Source: Methylococcaceae bacterium
GTDB taxonomy: Bacteria > Pseudomonadota > Gammaproteobacteria > Methylococcales > Methylomonadaceae
Direction: 5' to 3'
Assembly (NCBI GenBank): GCA_005779525.1
Contig: SXIZ01000002.1
Location: 1 to 9,717, forward strand
Length of the DNA stretch: 9,717 nt
The position numbers and the translations under genes were made by a program. Shown here in pieces: positions 6,424 to 9,717 of the stretch. The first letter of the stretch is position 1. Each line of letters begins with the position of its first letter. The notes below the pieces were generated by a model. The model made no database searches. It was not told the DNA's origin and saw only the letters and a program-made list of their open reading frames with translations.

Positions 6424-6990
6424 ATGGGGCAAAAAACCGATCTGATTTGGGATGGTATCGAAAGACGTAAGGCTTTACGTGCACAGGCGGAGGCGATGGT
6501 GGCCTTGTTTCATTCCGATGAAGCACAACTGGGGACACCCGAGAAATTATTACATGAATTATTAGTGCATAAGATCGAATTGGAACTGCAAAATGAAGAA
6601 CTCCGATCCTCCTATGCAGTCATTGCGGAAATGCGCGATCGATATATAGATTTGTATGAACATGCGCCTGTAGGTTTTTTATCGATTAATAGCGACAGCA
6701 AGATCACCGAAATTAATTTAACGGGCGCCGCCTTATTTGGCTTGGATCGAACGGCGTTATTGAGTTTTCAGTTTGCAAAATTGATTGTGGCTGAGCAACA
6801 AGATCAATGGCATTTCATCTTTACTGAGTTAATGGCGGCAGCTAAAGGTAGTCGACGAAACCTAGGATTTAATTTACTTCTGGCTAACCAAAAGATTTTG
6901 GCCGTGTCGTTGGAATGTTTGCGCTGGGAGAGTATCAGTCAGCAAGCCTTATTGCGGATTGCGATAACGAATGTGGTCAAGCTAGCATAA
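6424..6990 (+). CDS. Stand-alone PAS-domain protein
   Basis: 188 aa from the ATG at 6424, which has GGGAG 6 nt upstream. An in-frame ATG at 6385 lacks a ribosome site and was not chosen. Residues 10-16 (DGIERRK) and the helical segment 38-72 (LLHELLVHKIELELQNEELR) form the coiled-coil linker that usually precedes a sensory PAS domain in histidine kinases and diguanylate cyclases. Residues 74-185 are one PAS fold (YEHAPVGFLSINSDSKITEINLTGAALFG ... LRIAITNV). The protein stops just after PAS: there is no kinase, GGDEF, EAL or HTH output domain, and no sign of one after the stop. It may be a sensor adaptor acting on a partner protein. It sits between two Crp/Fnr-family regulators and converges on the second. 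Confidence 0.85.
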   Translation: MGQKTDLIWDGIERRKALRAQAEAMVALFHSDEAQLGTPEKLLHELLVHKIELELQNEELRSSYAVIAEMRDRYIDLYEHAPVGFLSINSDSKITEINLTGAALFGLDRTALLSFQFAKLIVAEQQDQWHFIFTELMAAAKGSRRNLGFNLLLANQKILAVSLECLRWESISQQALLRIAITNVVKLA

Positions 6991-7013
6991 CTGGAGTTTG
7001 ACTTGGCTATTCT

Positions 7014-7050
7014 TGGTCAGTTAATTCACGAAGGATAATTAACCTCACCA
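7014..7050. terminator. Imperfect hairpin between convergent genes
   Basis: GTTAATT (7020-7026) and AATTAAC (7037-7043) form an AT-rich stem, extended after a small internal loop by TGGT (7014-7017) and ACCA (7047-7050). It sits in the 76-bp gap between the converging PAS and regulator genes, where a two-way terminator is expected. A second potential stem, GAAGCA/TGCTTC (7061-7066, 7079-7084), overlaps the regulator's stop codon. Confidence 0.4.
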
Positions 7051-7066
7051 GGAATAGTTAGAAGCA

Positions 7067-7888
7067 TTATTTATTTATTGCTTCCATCCGTCGATCACTG
7101 TTTTTGCGTTGGTCACCGATTCTGCGATCATGCGGCGCATCATCGTCGGGTTTAGCTTTGAGTTTGGCTTCCAAGATTTTTTTTAGTTCCAGGCTGCACG
7201 GCAATAGGCGATCAAATTCTGCTTTGACCACTTGATAGCATTCACACACCCGATTTTCCAGTCCAGGGCGATCAATTACGGTAATGCGGCCGCGGCTGTA
7301 GGCAATCAAACCTGCATGCTGAAGTTTGCCAGCGGCTTCGGTGACGCCTTCGCGACGTACCCCCAACATATTGGCAATTAATTCTTGCGTCATGGTCAAT
7401 TCATTGCTGGACAGGCGATCTAAGCTGAGTAATAACCAGCGGCAGAGTTGTTGATCAACGCTATGATGACGATTGCAAACTGCCGTTTGCGCCATTTGGG
7501 TAATCAAGGCCTGGGTATAGCGCAGTAAAAGATGCAGTAGCGCGCCATATAGCTCAAATTCCTTCTGGATCAAGATTTTGCGGATTCTATAGGCTTGACC
7601 TGCGCTTTGTACCACGGCGCGATTGGGCATACTGCCGCCGCCCATAAATAGAGCGATACCCACGATACCCTCATTGCCTACGACTGCGATTTCAGCCGAT
7701 GCACCGTTTTCCATAACATACAGTAAAGAAATAATGCAATCGCAGGGAAAGTACACATAGCGTAAATCTCCGCCAGATTCGTAAATTACCATCCCTAAGG
7801 GCATGGGAACTAATTCTAAATGTGGCAGGATGCGCTCGTATTCTTTATCGGGGAGTGCATTGAGTAGATGGTTCTGTCGATTGGTCAT
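7067..7888 (-). CDS. Crp/Fnr-family transcriptional regulator with charged C-terminal tail
   Basis: 273 aa, a paralog of the product of 5168-5881. Residues 14-105 form the cNMP-binding-like domain (VYFPCDCIISLLYV, then EIAVVGNEGIVGIALF). R90 (MPNRAVVQ) sits where CRP has its phosphate-binding arginine, unlike the D95 of the other regulator. A dimer helix (about 107-155) and a winged HTH (164-205, TMTQELIANMLGVRREGVTEAAGKLQ) follow. C215 and C217 (CECYQ) match the CxC of the paralog. The tail (about 235-273) is unusual: basic helix, then PDDDAPHDRRIGDQRKNSDRR, absent from the paralog. GAGG lies 4 nt before the ATG. A shared operator/-10 module is placed about 60 nt upstream of the ATG, so autoregulation or cross-regulation is plausible. 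The ligand is unknown. Confidence 0.9.
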   Translation of the reverse strand: MTNRQNHLLNALPDKEYERILPHLELVPMPLGMVIYESGGDLRYVYFPCDCIISLLYVMENGASAEIAVVGNEGIVGIALFMGGGSMPNRAVVQSAGQAYRIRKILIQKEFELYGALLHLLLRYTQALITQMAQTAVCNRHHSVDQQLCRWLLLSLDRLSSNELTMTQELIANMLGVRREGVTEAAGKLQHAGLIAYSRGRITVIDRPGLENRVCECYQVVKAEFDRLLPCSLELKKILEAKLKAKPDDDAPHDRRIGDQRKNSDRRMEAINK

Positions 7889-7954
7889 AAAACCTCGAGT
7901 GATGGAAGGAACATTAATTTGCTAGCTAAGCTAAACAGGAGCTCATTTCCTGTA

Positions 7955-7996
7955 ATTATTTATGGATATTGATACTGACATAGTTCGCTACCGAAC
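7955..7996 (-). promoter_or_regulatory. Candidate operator plus -10 for the 7067-7888 regulator (site D)
   Basis: On the minus strand GTTCGGTAGCGAAC (7996-7983), a GTTCG-N4-CGAAC dyad, is followed after 22 nt by AATAAT (7960-7955). The predicted start is near 7948, 60 nt before the ATG at 7888. The -10 differs from the TAGnnT form at the other three sites. A small hairpin (ACAGGA/TCCTGT, 7935-7953) begins at the predicted start. Confidence 0.45.
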
Positions 7997-8114
7997 ACAA
8001 CAGTAAGCAAGTTAGCCCGTCGGAATGCCGTTAGATAAGAATAAGTATTCAGCATAACAGTCATCAAGGTTACTAGATACAAAAGAATATTTATCGCTCG
8101 TGTGCGCTTTCAAT

Positions 8115-8156
8115 GTTCGTAAGCGCACTGACGTTTTAAATGAAATGTCTTAGTCT
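8115..8156 (+). promoter_or_regulatory. Candidate operator plus -10 upstream of the pseudogene and shc (site B)
   Basis: GTTCGTAAGCGCAC (8115-8128) is followed after 22 nt by TAGTCT (8151-8156), predicting a start near 8163. Operator and flank match site A at 19 of 21 positions (8113-8133 against 1161-1181 on the opposite strand). The right half also pairs with GTGCGCTT (8102-8109) to form an 8-bp hairpin. The first gene downstream is the decayed ORF at 8197, then shc at 8428. Confidence 0.55.
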
Positions 8157-8196
8157 GTCATAAAGCTAAGCTAGCAGTGAGACTCACAAAAACTAA

Positions 8197-8409
8197 TTGA
8201 AAAATCATGTGTTCCTGGTGCTAGTTATGCTGATTATTGCTTATGGCAGCGATCATCCGGTGCAAGCGGCAGATGTAGGTATAGCCGTCAATATTAGGTA
8301 GTCAGGATTTTATGGGCGAGACAAAATTGGCGGGGATCATCACCCACAGGTGCTCTTTAGACAACGTAATAATCGACATCGTGTTCAAGGACAGGGTGAA
8401 AATCATTAG
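8197..8409 (+). pseudogene. Remnant of a small secreted PXPV-type protein gene
   Basis: Reading from TTG at 8197 gives KNHVFLVLVMLIIAYGS and then VQAADVGIAVNIR: a signal peptide with an AxA-like cleavage site before ADVG. An in-frame TAG follows at 8299-8301. Beyond it the same frame continues SGFYGRDKIGGDHHPQVLFRQ. This resembles a common proteobacterial family of small periplasmic proteins starting ADVGVSI..GQPGFYGRIDIG..PPPQV and continuing with PxPV repeats. After 8362 the similarity seems to move to the +1 frame (VIID), suggesting a frameshift, and the usual C-terminal PPGHAK-type part is missing. There is no ribosome site and no ATG at the expected start. The family is recalled from memory, not searched. 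It lies 34 nt downstream of the start predicted for site B. Confidence 0.55.
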
Positions 8410-8427
8410 TAGGATAGGTAACAGGTA

Positions 8428-9717
8428 ATGCTAAGCGAAGCTAATATTCCTGCTGGCGATGTGCCAGCCGTGCGTCCTGATTCTTTGCTCACGCAGACAC
8501 TTGCTGAGGCGATTAGCCTCGCGACGTCGCAATTACTCAGTCAGCAACATCCCGAAGGCTATTGGGTGTTTGAACTGGAAGCTGATTGTACAATTCCCGC
8601 AGAATATATTTTGATGTTGCATTTTATGGATGAAATTGCACCAGAATTACAAAGCAAACTCGCCAATTATATTCGCCTGCACCAAAGCGCAGATGGCAGC
8701 TATCCCTTATACAAAGATGGGGTAGGGGATCTAAGTTGCACGATTAAAGCCTATTACGCTATGAAATTAGCGGGTTATGCCAGTAACGCGGCGCATATGC
8801 ACAAAGCACGTACCTGGATATTAGCGCACGGGGGCGCGGCGCAAGCCAATGTATTTACGCGCATTACCTTAGCCATGTTTGAACAACTGCCTTGGCGTGC
8901 AGTACCGTTTATGCCGGTAGAAATTATGTTGCTGCCGACTTGGTTTCCGTTTCATTTAAGCAAAGTGTCCTATTGGGCACGGACGGTGATGGTGCCGTTA
9001 TTTATTCTATGTACTTATCGGGTAAAAGCACGCAATCCCAGTGGCATAGGCGTTGCCGAACTCTTTATCATTCCTGCAGCGCAGGAAAAAAATTATTTCG
9101 CGCATGTTAAAACTCCGTTGGGGAAAATGATCTTAAGTTTTGAGCGTCTGGCGCGGCTATTCGAGCCCTTAATCCCAGGCTATCTTCGCCGACTCGCTAC
9201 GACGAAAGCGCGTGATTGGTTTATGACTAGACTCAATCGTTATGATGGCTTAGGCGCGATCTTTACCGCGATGGTCAACGCCTATGAAGCCATGGATTTT
9301 TTAGGGATTCCGGCAGAGAATGAACAACGGCGGATTGCACGCGTGGCGATTGATCGCTTACTGGTCATTCAAAATGATGTGGCCTATTGTCAGCCGTGTG
9401 TTTCGCCCGTTTGGGATACCGGGTTGGCAGTACTCACCTTACAAGCAGTCAATCAAAACCTAGCGAATTCTCCAAGCCAAACAGCAGTGAGCGCGGCTTT
9501 GCAGTGGTTAATCAGTAAGCAATTACGCGATGAACCCGGCGACTGGCAAGTTCAGCGCCCGAAACTATCTGGCGGCGGTTGGGCCTTTCAATTTGGCAAT
9601 AGTTTTTATCCTGATGTCGATGATACGGCAGTGGTAGCTTATGCGTTAGCGCAAACTAACGATCCGCAATTTTCCGAAAATATTGCCCGGGCTGTCATAT
9701 GGATTGCGGGTATGCAA
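8428..9717 (+). CDS. shc: Squalene-hopene cyclase, 3' end beyond the window
   Basis: 430 codons open to the right edge, roughly two thirds of the usual 630-660 residues. The enzyme cyclises squalene to hopene and hopanol, the first committed step of hopanoid synthesis, at the inner membrane. Visible signatures: an N-terminal QW-like segment (38-69, QQHPEGYWVFELEADC), ARNPSGIGVAELF (201-213), PVWDTGLAVLTL (327-338), the QW block GGGWAFQFGN (382-391) and the catalytic DVDDTA at 396-401, with D398 in the place of the D376 proton donor of the Alicyclobacillus enzyme. AGGATAGG (8411-8418) lies 9 nt before the ATG. No stop or frameshift was found in the readable part. The second, C-terminal part of the barrel is outside the window. 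A nested ORF at 8892-9110 is out of frame and not a gene. Confidence 0.96.
   Translation, partial: MLSEANIPAGDVPAVRPDSLLTQTLAEAISLATSQLLSQQHPEGYWVFELEADCTIPAEYILMLHFMDEIAPELQSKLANYIRLHQSADGSYPLYKDGVGDLSCTIKAYYAMKLAGYASNAAHMHKARTWILAHGGAAQANVFTRITLAMFEQLPWRAVPFMPVEIMLLPTWFPFHLSKVSYWARTVMVPLFILCTYRVKARNPSGIGVAELFIIPAAQEKNYFAHVKTPLGKMILSFERLARLFEPLIPGYLRRLATTKARDWFMTRLNRYDGLGAIFTAMVNAYEAMDFLGIPAENEQRRIARVAIDRLLVIQNDVAYCQPCVSPVWDTGLAVLTLQAVNQNLANSPSQTAVSAALQWLISKQLRDEPGDWQVQRPKLSGGGWAFQFGNSFYPDVDDTAVVAYALAQTNDPQFSENIARAVIWIAGMQ

Larger units (their letters stand above)
7920..8176. repeat. 13-bp near-perfect inverted repeat flanking divergent promoters
   Basis: TGCTAGCTAAGCT (7920-7932) and the reverse complement of 8164-8176 (TGCTAGCTTAGCT) match at 12 of 13 positions. 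The arms bracket both operator/-10 modules of this gap, and each arm falls just downstream of a predicted start, so both transcripts would carry AGCTnAGCTAGCA in their leaders. No target-site duplication is visible, so a MITE is not supported. Confidence 0.4.

Noticed and set aside
8102..8137. Hairpin GTGCGCTT/AAGCGCAC followed by TTTT read as a plus-strand terminator
   Set aside because: No plus-strand gene lies upstream to be ended, 5 nt separate stem and T run, and the right arm is part of the shared operator.
7920..8176. Miniature transposable element bounded by the 13-bp inverted arms
   Set aside because: No target-site duplication, and the interior contains the promoters of the flanking genes.
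8892..9110. 72-codon plus-strand ORF
   Set aside because: Out of frame and entirely inside shc, whose reading frame shows clear family motifs.

Overview
The window looks like chromosomal DNA of a free-living Gram-negative bacterium, most likely a gammaproteobacterium and possibly a hopanoid-making methanotroph of the Methylococcales type. The reasons are a squalene-hopene cyclase, two Crp/Fnr-family regulators with a VYFP...GNEG signature, a BON-domain periplasmic protein, two glycine-zipper stress proteins, AGGAG-type ribosome binding sites and moderate GC. The organism call is an inference from gene style. No methane-oxidation gene is present.

Layout: 1-139 holds stem-loops that probably end the first operon. 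140-1074 (minus) is a two-gene envelope-stress operon: a BON-domain protein, then a glycine-zipper protein. 1240-1303 is a perfect 26-bp inverted repeat. 1362-4142 (minus) is a tight operon of two FAD-dependent oxidoreductases, one carotenoid desaturase/isomerase-like and one COG2907-like. 4362-4925 (minus) is a second glycine-zipper stress protein, preceded by a structured leader with a textbook intrinsic terminator. 5168-5881 (minus) is a Crp/Fnr-family regulator with a GTG start. 6424-6990 (plus) is a stand-alone PAS protein. It converges on a second Crp/Fnr-family regulator at 7067-7888 (minus). 8197-8409 (plus) is a decayed small secreted-protein gene. 8428 to the right edge (plus) is the first two thirds of squalene-hopene cyclase. 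It lacks an in-window stop, so an ORF caller requiring a stop would miss it.

The most interesting signal is a candidate regulon. Four intergenic sites (1166-1179, 5106-5119, 7983-7996, 8115-8128) share a 14-bp semi-palindrome, GTnCGnnAnCGnAC. Each has exactly 22 nt between it and a -10-like hexamer (TAGACT, TAGTAT, AATAAT, TAGTCT) in the same orientation. The geometry, a 5-4-5 dyad centred about 42 bp before the predicted start, is that of a class II FNR/CRP-family activator promoter, but with an unusual half-site (GTnCG). The sites lie before the BON operon, the second stress protein, one of the regulators, and the pseudogene/shc unit. The simplest reading is that one or both local Crp/Fnr-family proteins control an envelope-stress set that includes these genes and perhaps hopanoid synthesis. 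The sites and spacing are seen directly; the regulator assignment is inference.
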